In this document: positions 35,021 to 43,517 of the stretch, one piece after another | How the letters are laid out: each line of letters starts with the position of its first letter | How positions within the stretch are numbered: position 1 is the first letter of the stretch | Assembly (NCBI GenBank): GCA_031255855.1 | Contig: JAIRRS010000163.1 | Span: 25,055-89,054 of the forward strand | Source of the DNA: Tannerellaceae bacterium | GTDB lineage: Bacteria; Bacteroidota; Bacteroidia; Bacteroidales; Tannerellaceae | Direction of reading: 5' to 3' | Length of the DNA stretch: 64,000 nt | Position numbers and translations under genes: made by a program | Notes under the pieces: generated by a model | What the model saw: only the letters and a program-made list of their open reading frames with translations | What the model was told of the DNA's origin: nothing | The model's database searches: none

Positions 35021-37366
35021 ATGACCTCAGAAATAAAAAAGCGTATCATAGTTGGATTTTGGATACTGTATGCTGTAATATGTTTAGCGATAGTGATAAC
35101 CTTTGCTGCGATAGCCAATGGTTCTATCGGTTATATGCCTCCTGTGGAGCAATTGGAAAACCCGATTGATAAATACGCTTCCCTGGTTATATCGTCAGAC
35201 GGTAAAACATTAGGCAGTTACGCGCATAGCAGAGACAACCGTATACTCGTAAATTACAATGATTTGTCGCCAGACTTGGTAAAAGCGCTTATCGCTACGG
35301 AAGACATCCGTTTTGCCAGTCATAGTGGGGTAGACATACAAGGCCTGTTCCGCGCCATTATTAAAAGGGGATTATTATTCCAAAAAAGCGCGGGAGGAGG
35401 AAGTACGATTACGCAGCAATTGGCCAAACAATTATACTCGCCGGGTGCTGATAATATCTTTGAACGTTTACTGCAAAAGCCGATCGAATGGGTAATAGCC
35501 GCGAAGCTCGAGCGTTATTATACAAAAGAAGAAATAATCAACCTGTACCTCAATAAATTCGACTTCCTGTACAACGCGGTAGGCATCCAATCGGCGGCTC
35601 GCGTTTATTTCAATACCACCCCCAAGGGATTGAAGACAGAAGAGGCGGCCACGCTGATAGGAATGTGTAAAAATCCTTCGTATTATAATCCGCAGCGGTA
35701 TAACGAACGTTCGAAAGGACGCCGGAATGTAGTTCTTTCGCTGATGGCGAATGGCGGTTATATAACAACTTCACAACGTGATTCATTGATGGCGTTGCCC
35801 CTTACGCTCCATTTTTCGCGTATGGATCATAAAGAAGGATTGGCTCGGTACTTGCGCGAATATCTCCGCTTGACAATGACCGCCCCAAAGCCGGAACGCA
35901 AAAATTATGCCTCATGGCAAACGCAGAAGTATCAGGAAGACTCCGTGGCCTGGGAGACAAACCCGCTGTTTGGCTGGTGTAACAAGAACAGGAAAGCCGA
36001 CGGTTCATTCTACAACATATACACCGACGGGTTAAAGATTTATACCACCATTGACACGCGTATGCAACAATATGCCGAAGATGCCGTGCGCGAACATATA
36101 GGGGGAGCTTTGCAACCGGCATTCTTTAACGAAAAACGCGGGCGTAGCTATGCCCCGTTCTCGCGTACGCTTACTCAGGCACAGGTAGACACCATCCTGT
36201 TCCGCTCAATGCAGCAAACCGACCGTTACCGCGGACTCAGGAAAGCAGGTATGGATGAAGCAAATATCCGTAAAGAGTTCATGCAGCCGGTTGAAATGAG
36301 TGTTTTCAGTTGGAACGGAAGGATAGATACCATCATGTCGCCAATGGATTCAATCCGCTATCATAAGAGCTTCCTCCGTTCGGCATTTATGGCAATGGAC
36401 CCAAGGACAGGACATGTAAAAGCGTATGTAGGGGGGATAGACTTCAACGATTTCCAATATGATATGGTAAATGGCGGACGCCGCCAGATTGGTTCCACGA
36501 TGAAACCGTTCCTTTACTCGCTGGCTATGATAGAAGGGCATAGCCCTTGCGACAAGGTACTTCATGTACAGCAACAGTTGACGGATGAGAACGGTACGCC
36601 GTGGCTACCACGCAACTCCGGAGCCAAAAGGGTAGGGGAGATGGTAACGATCCAATGGGGATTGCAGAATTCTTCCAATTGGGTAACGGCCTATCTGATG
36701 AAACAATTATCGCCTTATACCTTAGTCCGCCTGCTCCATTCATTTGGATTGAAGGGACATATAGACCCCGTTGTATCTCTCGCGTTGGGGACGCCCGACA
36801 TATCAGTAGGTGAAATGGTGGGCGCCTATTCTGTTTTTGCCAACAAAGGAATCCATACGGAGCCATTGTATGTAACCCGTATTGAAGATTCTTTCGGGAA
36901 TACGATAGCCAATTTTAATCCTGAAATGCGTGAAGTATTAACAGAAGAAGCTACCTATAAAATGCTCCACATGTTGAGGAGCGTGATGGACGGAGGTACG
37001 GGAAGCCGTATCCGCTACCGCTATAACCTCCGTGGGCCGATGGGAGGCAAGACAGGAACGACACAAAATCATTCCGATGGTTGGTTTATGGCCTTTACGC
37101 CCAGCCTGGTTGCCGGTTGTTGGGTAGGCGGCGAAGAACGTTCCATCCATTTTGACACCATGAACGAAGGGCAGGGAGCCAGCATGGCATTGCCTATTTA
37201 CGGGCTTTTCATGCAGAAAGTATATGCCGACGAAGCCCTCGGCTATTCGCCTGTAGAAAACTTTGACATTCCCCCGCAATTCGCGAATCCCTGTCAGGAA
37301 CATACTGAACAAGAGCTACTCAGCATCCCTGCCGATATAGGGGGCATTGATAAAATGTTTGAGTAA
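35021..37366 (+). CDS. Class A penicillin-binding protein (PBP1A; glycosyltransferase plus transpeptidase)
   Basis: A 781-residue bifunctional murein synthase. One membrane anchor (about 7-32) is followed by a GT51 glycosyltransferase domain with catalytic Glu94 (IATEDIRFASHSGVDIQG) and GGGSTITQQLAKQLY, and then a transpeptidase domain with Ser492 in GSTMKPFLY, the SSN motif (QNSSNWV) and KTGTT (GGKTGTTQNHSDGW). It polymerises and cross-links peptidoglycan at the outer face of the inner membrane and is a beta-lactam target. The start at 35021 is preferred over 34997 because a -7 box at 34979-34986 would place transcription start at about 34993. The gene is followed by a hairpin and the glycerol operon. 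Confidence 0.94.
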   Translation: MTSEIKKRIIVGFWILYAVICLAIVITFAAIANGSIGYMPPVEQLENPIDKYASLVISSDGKTLGSYAHSRDNRILVNYNDLSPDLVKALIATEDIRFASHSGVDIQGLFRAIIKRGLLFQKSAGGGSTITQQLAKQLYSPGADNIFERLLQKPIEWVIAAKLERYYTKEEIINLYLNKFDFLYNAVGIQSAARVYFNTTPKGLKTEEAATLIGMCKNPSYYNPQRYNERSKGRRNVVLSLMANGGYITTSQRDSLMALPLTLHFSRMDHKEGLARYLREYLRLTMTAPKPERKNYASWQTQKYQEDSVAWETNPLFGWCNKNRKADGSFYNIYTDGLKIYTTIDTRMQQYAEDAVREHIGGALQPAFFNEKRGRSYAPFSRTLTQAQVDTILFRSMQQTDRYRGLRKAGMDEANIRKEFMQPVEMSVFSWNGRIDTIMSPMDSIRYHKSFLRSAFMAMDPRTGHVKAYVGGIDFNDFQYDMVNGGRRQIGSTMKPFLYSLAMIEGHSPCDKVLHVQQQLTDENGTPWLPRNSGAKRVGEMVTIQWGLQNSSNWVTAYLMKQLSPYTLVRLLHSFGLKGHIDPVVSLALGTPDISVGEMVGAYSVFANKGIHTEPLYVTRIEDSFGNTIANFNPEMREVLTEEATYKMLHMLRSVMDGGTGSRIRYRYNLRGPMGGKTGTTQNHSDGWFMAFTPSLVAGCWVGGEERSIHFDTMNEGQGASMALPIYGLFMQKVYADEALGYSPVENFDIPPQFANPCQEHTEQELLSIPADIGGIDKMFE

Positions 37367-37376
37367 AAAAGGAGCT

Positions 37377-37411
37377 AAGTGGCAGGAAACAGGAGGCAAG
37401 GTTTGCCACTT
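37377..37411. terminator. Probable terminator hairpin after PBP1A
   Basis: Perfect 8-bp arms AAGTGGCA (37377-37384) and TGCCACTT (37404-37411) with a 19-nt loop. A T-rich stretch comes only after a further 14 bp, so termination is plausible but not certain. Confidence 0.45.
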
Positions 37412-37432
37412 GCCACAAATATTCCTTTTTTC

Positions 37433-37463
37433 CTTGTTCCTTGCGCCTTTTTCCCTATATTTG
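37433..37463 (+). promoter_or_regulatory. Promoter of the glpD-glpK-glpF operon
   Basis: A -7 box TATATTTG (37456-37463) is preceded by CTTG (37433-37436, one mismatch to TTTG) at 19-bp spacing, which fits the Bacteroidetes -33/-7 layout well. The transcript would start near 37470, about 19 nt before the glpD ATG at 37489. Confidence 0.6.
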
Positions 37464-37488
37464 GCTTGTTAATCTTAAACACATATGT

Positions 37489-39054
37489 ATGAACCGCAAT
37501 TCCATTATCCGCCGATTGGCGGAGAAAGAAGACGTTTTTGATTTTGTTGTCATCGGAGGAGGCGCCACCGGTTTGGGAATAGCCCTCGACGCTGTTACCA
37601 GAGGATACAGTGTTGCCCTTTTTGAACAATCCGATTTTACAAAAGCTACTTCAGGCAGGAGCACCAAGCTGGTGCATGGAGGCGTCCGTTATTTAGCCCA
37701 AGGAAATATTCCGCTTGTGTTTGAAGCGCTGCGCGAACGAGGTATCCTGCGTAAGAATGCCCCCCATTTAGTAAAAGACCAGCGTTTCCTGATACCTTGC
37801 TACCGGTGGTGGGAAGGCCCGTTTTATTTCTGCGGACTGGTAATGTATGATTTCATGGCCGGGAGGTTGCGTTTCGGGCGTTCGATGTGCATAGGCCCCA
37901 AACGTTCGGTGAAGACAATCCCCAACCTTCGCGGGAAAGGACTGACGGCGGGGATACTCTACCACGACGGGCAATTTGACGATTCCCGCCTGGCAATCAA
38001 TATCGCCCGCACGGCCGTTGACGCCGGCGCATGCGTACTGAATTACATGAAAGTAACGGATTTATTGAAAGAAGACGGAAATGTGGCAGGAGTGGTTGTG
38101 CGGGATGAGGAAAGCGGGGATATCTATCCTGTCAAATCAAAGGCCGTAATCAATGCCACAGGTGTATTTGCCGACAATATCCTGCAAATGGACACTCAGG
38201 GGAAACGCCCTGTTGTGCGTCCGAGCCAGGGAATCCATTTGGTGTTGGATTCATCTTTTCTGGAAAGCGATTGTGCTGTCATGATACCCCAAACGTCAGA
38301 CGGGCGGGTACTCTTTGCCGTCCCCTGGCATGACAAGGTAATTGTGGGAACAACCGACACGTTGATGAAAGAGACGTTGGAAGAACCCATTGCCCTGGAA
38401 GAAGAGATACAGTTTATCCTGCAAACGGCCGGAAACTATCTGGCCCGCGCCCCGCGGCGCAGCGATGTTCTTTCCGTCTTTGCCGGACTGCGCCCTTTGG
38501 CAGCTCCCCGGGGTGAAGGGAAAAAGACAAAGGAAATATCGCGCAGCCATAAAATCACCCGCGGAAATTCAGGACTAATCACTATCATTGGAGGAAAATG
38601 GACTACCTACCGAAAAATGGCGCAAGACACACTCGACTTTGCCATCCGCTATATGGACATCCCTACGCGTGATTGTGTAACCGAATCGTATGCAATTCAT
38701 GGTTGGAAACCGGATCCGGATTTTTCCGACCCGTTGTATGTGTATGGAGCGGATGCCGGCGAGATTCGTAAACTCATAGCTTCGGCCCCGGAAATGGCAG
38801 AAAAGTTGCATCCCGACTATGCCTATACCGTTGGCGAGGTAATCTGGATTATCCGTAACGAAATGGTCTGCTCTGTGGAAGATATACTGGCAAGGCGGCT
38901 CCGGATCTTGTTCTTGGATGCCCGCGCCGCTGTGGCAATGGCTCCGGGAGTAGCGAAAATCCTGGCGGCCGAACGAGGTAAAGAGCCCGCCTGGCAACAA
39001 GAACAACTAACAGCATTTACTGATTTAGCAACAAACTATATTCTTAACGGTTAA
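37489..39054 (+). CDS. glpD: FAD-dependent glycerol-3-phosphate dehydrogenase
   Basis: A 521-residue enzyme that oxidises sn-glycerol-3-phosphate to dihydroxyacetone phosphate and passes electrons to the quinone pool at the inner membrane. The N terminus has the dinucleotide motif [20 protein letters not shown] and the GlpD signature [19 protein letters not shown]. Further family phrases are [33 protein letters not shown] and [13 protein letters not shown], then a C-terminal helical domain ([18 protein letters not shown]). The ATG at 37489 is used because it follows a well-placed promoter. glpK begins 11 bp after the stop. Confidence 0.95.
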   Translation: MNRNSIIRRLAEKEDVFDFVVIGGGATGLGIALDAVTRGYSVALFEQSDFTKATSGRSTKLVHGGVRYLAQGNIPLVFEALRERGILRKNAPHLVKDQRFLIPCYRWWEGPFYFCGLVMYDFMAGRLRFGRSMCIGPKRSVKTIPNLRGKGLTAGILYHDGQFDDSRLAINIARTAVDAGACVLNYMKVTDLLKEDGNVAGVVVRDEESGDIYPVKSKAVINATGVFADNILQMDTQGKRPVVRPSQGIHLVLDSSFLESDCAVMIPQTSDGRVLFAVPWHDKVIVGTTDTLMKETLEEPIALEEEIQFILQTAGNYLARAPRRSDVLSVFAGLRPLAAPRGEGKKTKEISRSHKITRGNSGLITIIGGKWTTYRKMAQDTLDFAIRYMDIPTRDCVTESYAIHGWKPDPDFSDPLYVYGADAGEIRKLIASAPEMAEKLHPDYAYTVGEVIWIIRNEMVCSVEDILARRLRILFLDARAAVAMAPGVAKILAAERGKEPAWQQEQLTAFTDLATNYILNG

Positions 39055-39065
39055 CCATCAATATC

Positions 39066-40571
39066 ATGCATTTAAAGAACAAATACGTTTTGGCTATCGA
39101 CCAAGGAACCACCTCGTCGCGAGCGATTCTCTTTAATCGACAAGGTAATATCGTGACAGTTGCCCAAAAGGCTTTCCAGCAATATTTCCCTAATCCAGGA
39201 TGGGTTGAACACGACCCCAACGAGATTTGGTATACTCAGTCGTCGGTAATCAAAGAAGCTATGGCAAAGGCAGATGTGTCTGAAAACCATATTGCCTGCA
39301 TCGGGATAGCGAACCAGCGCGAAACCACCATAGTGTGGGATAGGGAAACAGGTTTTCCTGTCTATAATGCGATTGTTTGGCAGGATCGCCGAACATCCGA
39401 CTATTGCGAAGAGTTGAAAGAAAAAGGATATGCCGAATGTATTCAGCAAAAGACCGGTTTGGTAATTGATGCCTATTTTTCGGCAACCAAGATAAGATGG
39501 ATACTGGATAATGTGAAAGGTGTGCGGGAACGTGCCGGGCGGGGTGAACTATGTTTCGGGACAGTTGATACCTGGCTGATGTGGAAACTTACGCGCGGCG
39601 AACGTTTTATTACGGATGTGACGAATGCTTCCCGCACGATGTTGTTCAATATCCATACGCAGGAATGGGACAAGGAGTTGCTTGAATTGTTTAATATTCC
39701 GCCTGTCATGATGCCGGAGGTGGTGAGTTGCAGTGACGTTTTTGCCGAAGTGGCAACGCCTTTGTTCAAATCGCCTATCCCTGTTTCGGGAATGGCAGGT
39801 GATCAGCAAGCTGCTCTGTTCGGCCAGCTTTGCATTGAAGAAGGCATGATAAAAACCACTTATGGGACGGGTTGCTTCATGATTGCCAATACAGGAGACA
39901 AACCAGTGGTGTCTCAAAACAACTTGCTGACAACCATCGGTTGGAAGATAGCCGGTAAAGTAACGTATGCCCTGGAGGGAAGCGTCTTTGTGGGCGGGGC
40001 GGCTATCCAGTGGCTGCGCGACGGGATTGGACTGATACCCAACGCTTCCATTAGTGAACAACTGGCAAAGGCGGTGTCCGACAATGGAGGTGTCTATTTT
40101 GTACCGGCGCTTACCGGCTTGGGAGCGCCTTACTGGGATCAATACGCGCGCGGCACGATTGTAGGAATAACACGCGGTACGACCGCCTGTCACCTGACCC
40201 GTGCGGCATTGGAAGGGATTTGCTATCAGGTGTACGACGTTCTGATGGCAATGGAAAACGATATTAATTACAAGCCCAAGGAAATCAGGGTAGACGGTGG
40301 GGCAATTGCAAACAACTTCCTGATGCAGTTTCAGGCAGATATAAGCCGTTGCCCGGTAGTTCGTCCGAGAGTATTGGAAACAACGGCATTGGGAGCCGCT
40401 TATCTGGCTGGTCTGGCAGTGGGCTACTGGAAAAATATAGACGAACTGAAGGAACAATGGTCGCTTGACAAAGTCTTTAGTCCGGAAATGAAAAAAGAAG
40501 AAGCCTCCCGTCTTTTGTCTGAGTGGCACAAAGCAATTGGAAGCGCCCGGGGTTGGGCGTTGCCAAATTGA
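39066..40571 (+). CDS. glpK: Glycerol kinase
   Basis: A 501-residue FGGY-family kinase phosphorylating glycerol to glycerol-3-phosphate, the substrate of the GlpD enzyme encoded just upstream. The N-terminal phosphate loop [42 protein letters not shown], the substrate loop [11 protein letters not shown] and DTWLMWKLT, and the second signature [20 protein letters not shown] all match GlpK closely. Length equals the usual ~500 residues. It sits in the operon glpD-glpK-glpF, 31 bp ahead of the facilitator gene. Confidence 0.97.
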   Translation: MHLKNKYVLAIDQGTTSSRAILFNRQGNIVTVAQKAFQQYFPNPGWVEHDPNEIWYTQSSVIKEAMAKADVSENHIACIGIANQRETTIVWDRETGFPVYNAIVWQDRRTSDYCEELKEKGYAECIQQKTGLVIDAYFSATKIRWILDNVKGVRERAGRGELCFGTVDTWLMWKLTRGERFITDVTNASRTMLFNIHTQEWDKELLELFNIPPVMMPEVVSCSDVFAEVATPLFKSPIPVSGMAGDQQAALFGQLCIEEGMIKTTYGTGCFMIANTGDKPVVSQNNLLTTIGWKIAGKVTYALEGSVFVGGAAIQWLRDGIGLIPNASISEQLAKAVSDNGGVYFVPALTGLGAPYWDQYARGTIVGITRGTTACHLTRAALEGICYQVYDVLMAMENDINYKPKEIRVDGGAIANNFLMQFQADISRCPVVRPRVLETTALGAAYLAGLAVGYWKNIDELKEQWSLDKVFSPEMKKEEASRLLSEWHKAIGSARGWALPN

Positions 40572-40602
40572 GAATTATCAACGGTCAATTAAATAAAAAA
40601 CG

Positions 40603-41337
40603 ATGTCTCCATTTATAGCAGAATTATTAGGCACCATGCTTCTTATCATTATGGGAGTTGGCGTTTGTGCGAATGTTAGCTTGAGTAAAACAAAAGGTAA
40701 CGGAGCCGGTTGGATGGTGGTGACCACCGCTTGGGCCTTGGGTGTATTTATCGGAGTAGTAGTTGCCGGGCCCTATAGTGGGGCGCATCTCAATCCTGCT
40801 GTTTCGATAGGCTTGGCAATCGGGGGAGTATTTCCCTGGTGTGATGTATTGGCTTATATCGTGGCGCAGATGCTTGGCGCCATGCTTGGGGCATTCCTTG
40901 TATGGATTGTCTATAAAGACCATTTTGACGCTACTGAGGCGGCGGAAACGAAATTGGGGGTATTTACGACAAGCGCCGAAATAAAGCATCCGGTAATTAA
41001 TTTCCTGACAGAGGTTGTCGGCACGTTTGTCTTAATGTTTGTTGTCTTTTATATCACAGACGGCGAGATTACCTGGCACGATAACACTAGCAGCTTGCCT
41101 GTCGGACTCGGTTCGATAGGGGCGATTCCGGTAGCTTTTACGGTTTGGGTAATCGGTCTTTCATTGGGAGGACCAACAGGATATGCCATCAATCCGGCAC
41201 GCGACCTGGCTCCACGTATCATGCACGCCATCCTTCCTATCAAAGGAAAAGGAAGCAGCCATTGGGAATACGTATGGATTCCGATACTGGCGCCCATTGT
41301 CGGAGCTGCCATAGCAGCCGTTCTTTTCAGGATATAG
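40603..41337 (+). CDS. glpF: Glycerol facilitator (aquaglyceroporin)
   Basis: A 244-residue MIP-family channel with six membrane helices and both pore motifs: GAHLNPAVSIG in the first half and GYAINPARDLAPR in the second. The aspartate after the second NPAR is the hallmark of glycerol-conducting members rather than water channels. It closes the operon in which GlpF lets glycerol in, GlpK traps it and GlpD oxidises it. Confidence 0.95.
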   Translation: MSPFIAELLGTMLLIIMGVGVCANVSLSKTKGNGAGWMVVTTAWALGVFIGVVVAGPYSGAHLNPAVSIGLAIGGVFPWCDVLAYIVAQMLGAMLGAFLVWIVYKDHFDATEAAETKLGVFTTSAEIKHPVINFLTEVVGTFVLMFVVFYITDGEITWHDNTSSLPVGLGSIGAIPVAFTVWVIGLSLGGPTGYAINPARDLAPRIMHAILPIKGKGSSHWEYVWIPILAPIVGAAIAAVLFRI

Positions 41338-41405
41338 CCAATGTTGAATGCTATATTTTTTATTACTTTTACCTCCCTGACAAATGTAACATATATTATT
41401 ACCAG

Positions 41406-42611
41406 ATGAGCACAATAGAGATTATTTCTAAAGAACGGATTCGGTATGCTGTCCTTACTTTCTTTTTGGCGCAGGGTTTATGTTTCTCCAGTTGGGCAAG
41501 CCGTATACCCGACGTCAAAGATATTTTTGATGTACATTACGCATTCTACTGGGGGCTTGTCTTGTTTCTTATCCCAGTAGGAAAGTTTGTAGCTATTCCC
41601 TTGGCAGGCTATCTTGTGTCTAAGCTGGGAAGCCGTATCATGGTACAGGCTGGTATCATAGGTTATGCCCTGTCGTTGTTTGCTATCGGCACGGCTTCGC
41701 ACATCGTCTTGCTGGGAATTTTTCTTTTTTGTTTCGGCGTGTTCTGGAATTTGTGTGATATATCCTTAAATACACAAGGGATAGAGATTGAGCGGATTTA
41801 TGGGCGTACGATTATGGCTACCTTTCATGGAGGATGGAGTTTGGCAGCCTGCCTGGGAGCGCTTACCGGCTTTATTATGATTGTGATGAATGTGGCTCCC
41901 TTTTACCACTTTTCATTGATTACCCTTATTATCATACTGATTACGTTTGTGAGCCGCAGGTACCTACAAGGTGATGCTCCGGCAGAACAGGAAGAAAAAC
42001 CGAAGCCCGAAAAGGTGGAACGCAAATTCAGGATGCCGGAAAAGCTTCTTCTTCAACTAGGACTTGTAGGGTTGTTTGCTCTTATTGTAGAAAGCGCCAT
42101 GTTTGATTGGAGCGGTATCTATTTTGGGTCGGTTATACAAGCCCCTAAATCGTTGCAGATTGGATTCCTTGTATTTATGGTAATGATGACGATGGGACGT
42201 TTTCTGACGAATTATGCTTATAATGCTTTTGGCAAAAAAAATGTGTTGCTGATTGCAGGCTCTCTGATATTTGTTGGTTTTCTGACTTCCGCATTATTGG
42301 GAGAAGTCTTTACTTCCATGGTTGGAAAAGTGATTGTTAATTCGTTGGGATTTATGATGGTAGGCTTGGGTATTTCGTGTATGGTGCCTACCATTTACAG
42401 TTTCGTGGGAGCTAAATCCAAAACCCCGGTAGGGATTGCTTTAACGATCCTGTCGAGTATCAGTTTTATCGGTTCGCTGATAGCCCCACTTTTGATAGGA
42501 GCTATTACACAGGCATTCAGTATCCGGTATGCTTATTTGCTGATAGGAGTGCTAGGACTTTGCATTATATTAATGGTGAAGTATACAAATGCTTTTAAAA
42601 CAGGGGAGTAA
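41406..42611 (+). CDS. Major facilitator superfamily transporter
   Basis: A 401-residue, twelve-helix MFS carrier. The ATG at 41406 starts a natural cytosolic tail (MSTIEIISKERIRYAVLTFF) leading into helix 1 (GLCFSSWASRIPDVKDIF); the open frame upstream of it runs antiparallel to nothing but overlaps glpF in another frame and is rejected. Conserved arginines and the GRTIMATFHGGWSLAACLGA segment recall YbjJ-like and fucose-permease-like carriers. A near-consensus -7 box TACTTTTA (41364-41371) lies 35 bp upstream, so it may begin a new unit with the ROK kinase and GH2 genes that follow at 49 and 29 bp. A sugar or amino sugar is the likely cargo by context only. Confidence 0.85.
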   Translation: MSTIEIISKERIRYAVLTFFLAQGLCFSSWASRIPDVKDIFDVHYAFYWGLVLFLIPVGKFVAIPLAGYLVSKLGSRIMVQAGIIGYALSLFAIGTASHIVLLGIFLFCFGVFWNLCDISLNTQGIEIERIYGRTIMATFHGGWSLAACLGALTGFIMIVMNVAPFYHFSLITLIIILITFVSRRYLQGDAPAEQEEKPKPEKVERKFRMPEKLLLQLGLVGLFALIVESAMFDWSGIYFGSVIQAPKSLQIGFLVFMVMMTMGRFLTNYAYNAFGKKNVLLIAGSLIFVGFLTSALLGEVFTSMVGKVIVNSLGFMMVGLGISCMVPTIYSFVGAKSKTPVGIALTILSSISFIGSLIAPLLIGAITQAFSIRYAYLLIGVLGLCIILMVKYTNAFKTGE

Positions 42612-42660
42612 TTTGAAGGGAGTTGTTTCTGCAAATGGAATTTATTAAATGTAATACATC

Positions 42661-43488
42661 ATGAAGTTAGGTATAGACTTGGGAGGGACGAATATCCGCG
42701 TCGGAAAACTGGATAAAGGAAAAATCATACAGAAAGTTTCTGCGCCGAGCCCCTCGAAAATGGATCTCGACGAATCGATCACGTATCTTAAATCTGTTAT
42801 TGCGCCGATGGTATCCTCTGAGGTTGTTGGTATCGGTATTGGCGTCCCTTCCGTTGTGGATGTAAAGGAAGGAATTGTGTATCATGTGACCAACATTCCT
42901 TCGTGGGAAGAAGTTCATTTGAAAAGGATACTGGAAGAGGCGTTCCGCATCCCGGTATATGTGAATAATGATGCCAACTGTTTTGCCATTGGAGAAAACC
43001 GCTATGGGGAAGGAAGAGGATTCCCCAACATGATTGGTGTTACCTTGGGAACAGGCGTAGGCGCTGGTGTCGTACTCGACGGCCAATTGTATAACGGAAG
43101 CAATACAGGCGCCGGTGAAATAGGTAGCATGCGCTATTTGGACCATGTGTATGAGCATTATTGCGGGAGTGAATTCTTTACTACTTACCACCATACTACC
43201 GGCAAGGATGCGGCAGAGCGTGCTCGCAACAATGACCCGGAAGCCCTGAATATTTGGGAAGAATATGGCAATCATCTGGGAGAACTGGTACAGCTTATCG
43301 TTTATGCATACGACCCCGGCGCGATTGTCTTCGGAGGTGGATTGACAAATGCTTATCCCTTTTTTGAAAGGGGTATGAGAGAATCGTTTAAGACGTTCTT
43401 TTTCCCGAAATCATTAGAGACGCTGACGATTAAAATATCGTCGAACCCTGATATCGCAATCCTCGGAGCGGCGGCTTTGGTACAATAA
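42661..43488 (+). CDS. ROK-family sugar kinase
   Basis: A 275-residue ROK protein, probably phosphorylating glucose or a related aldose. The ATP site MKLGIDLGGTNIRVGKL, the substrate-binding NNDANCFAIGENRYGEG with the catalytic aspartate, and GVTLGTGVGAGVVLDG are clear. The cysteine-rich zinc motif of canonical ROK proteins (CxCGxxGCxE) is reduced to EHYCGSEFF, with one cysteine left. No DNA-binding domain is present, so it is a kinase and not a repressor. It lies between the MFS carrier and the GH2 enzyme; import, hydrolysis product and phosphorylation may form one small pathway. Confidence 0.88.
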   Translation: MKLGIDLGGTNIRVGKLDKGKIIQKVSAPSPSKMDLDESITYLKSVIAPMVSSEVVGIGIGVPSVVDVKEGIVYHVTNIPSWEEVHLKRILEEAFRIPVYVNNDANCFAIGENRYGEGRGFPNMIGVTLGTGVGAGVVLDGQLYNGSNTGAGEIGSMRYLDHVYEHYCGSEFFTTYHHTTGKDAAERARNNDPEALNIWEEYGNHLGELVQLIVYAYDPGAIVFGGGLTNAYPFFERGMRESFKTFFFPKSLETLTIKISSNPDIAILGAAALVQ

Positions 43489-43517
43489 TTTACACCACAT
43501 ATTTAATACTTTTATTT

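Noticed and set aside
39549..40529. Long open frame (326 codons) antisense to glpK
   Set aside because: It lies wholly within the unmistakable glycerol kinase gene on the other strand, has no recognisable domain and an erratic composition.
41145..41405. N-terminal extension of the MFS carrier overlapping glpF
   Set aside because: The extra 87 residues are a frame-shifted reading of glpF; the ATG at 41406 gives a normal carrier start after a near-consensus -7 box.
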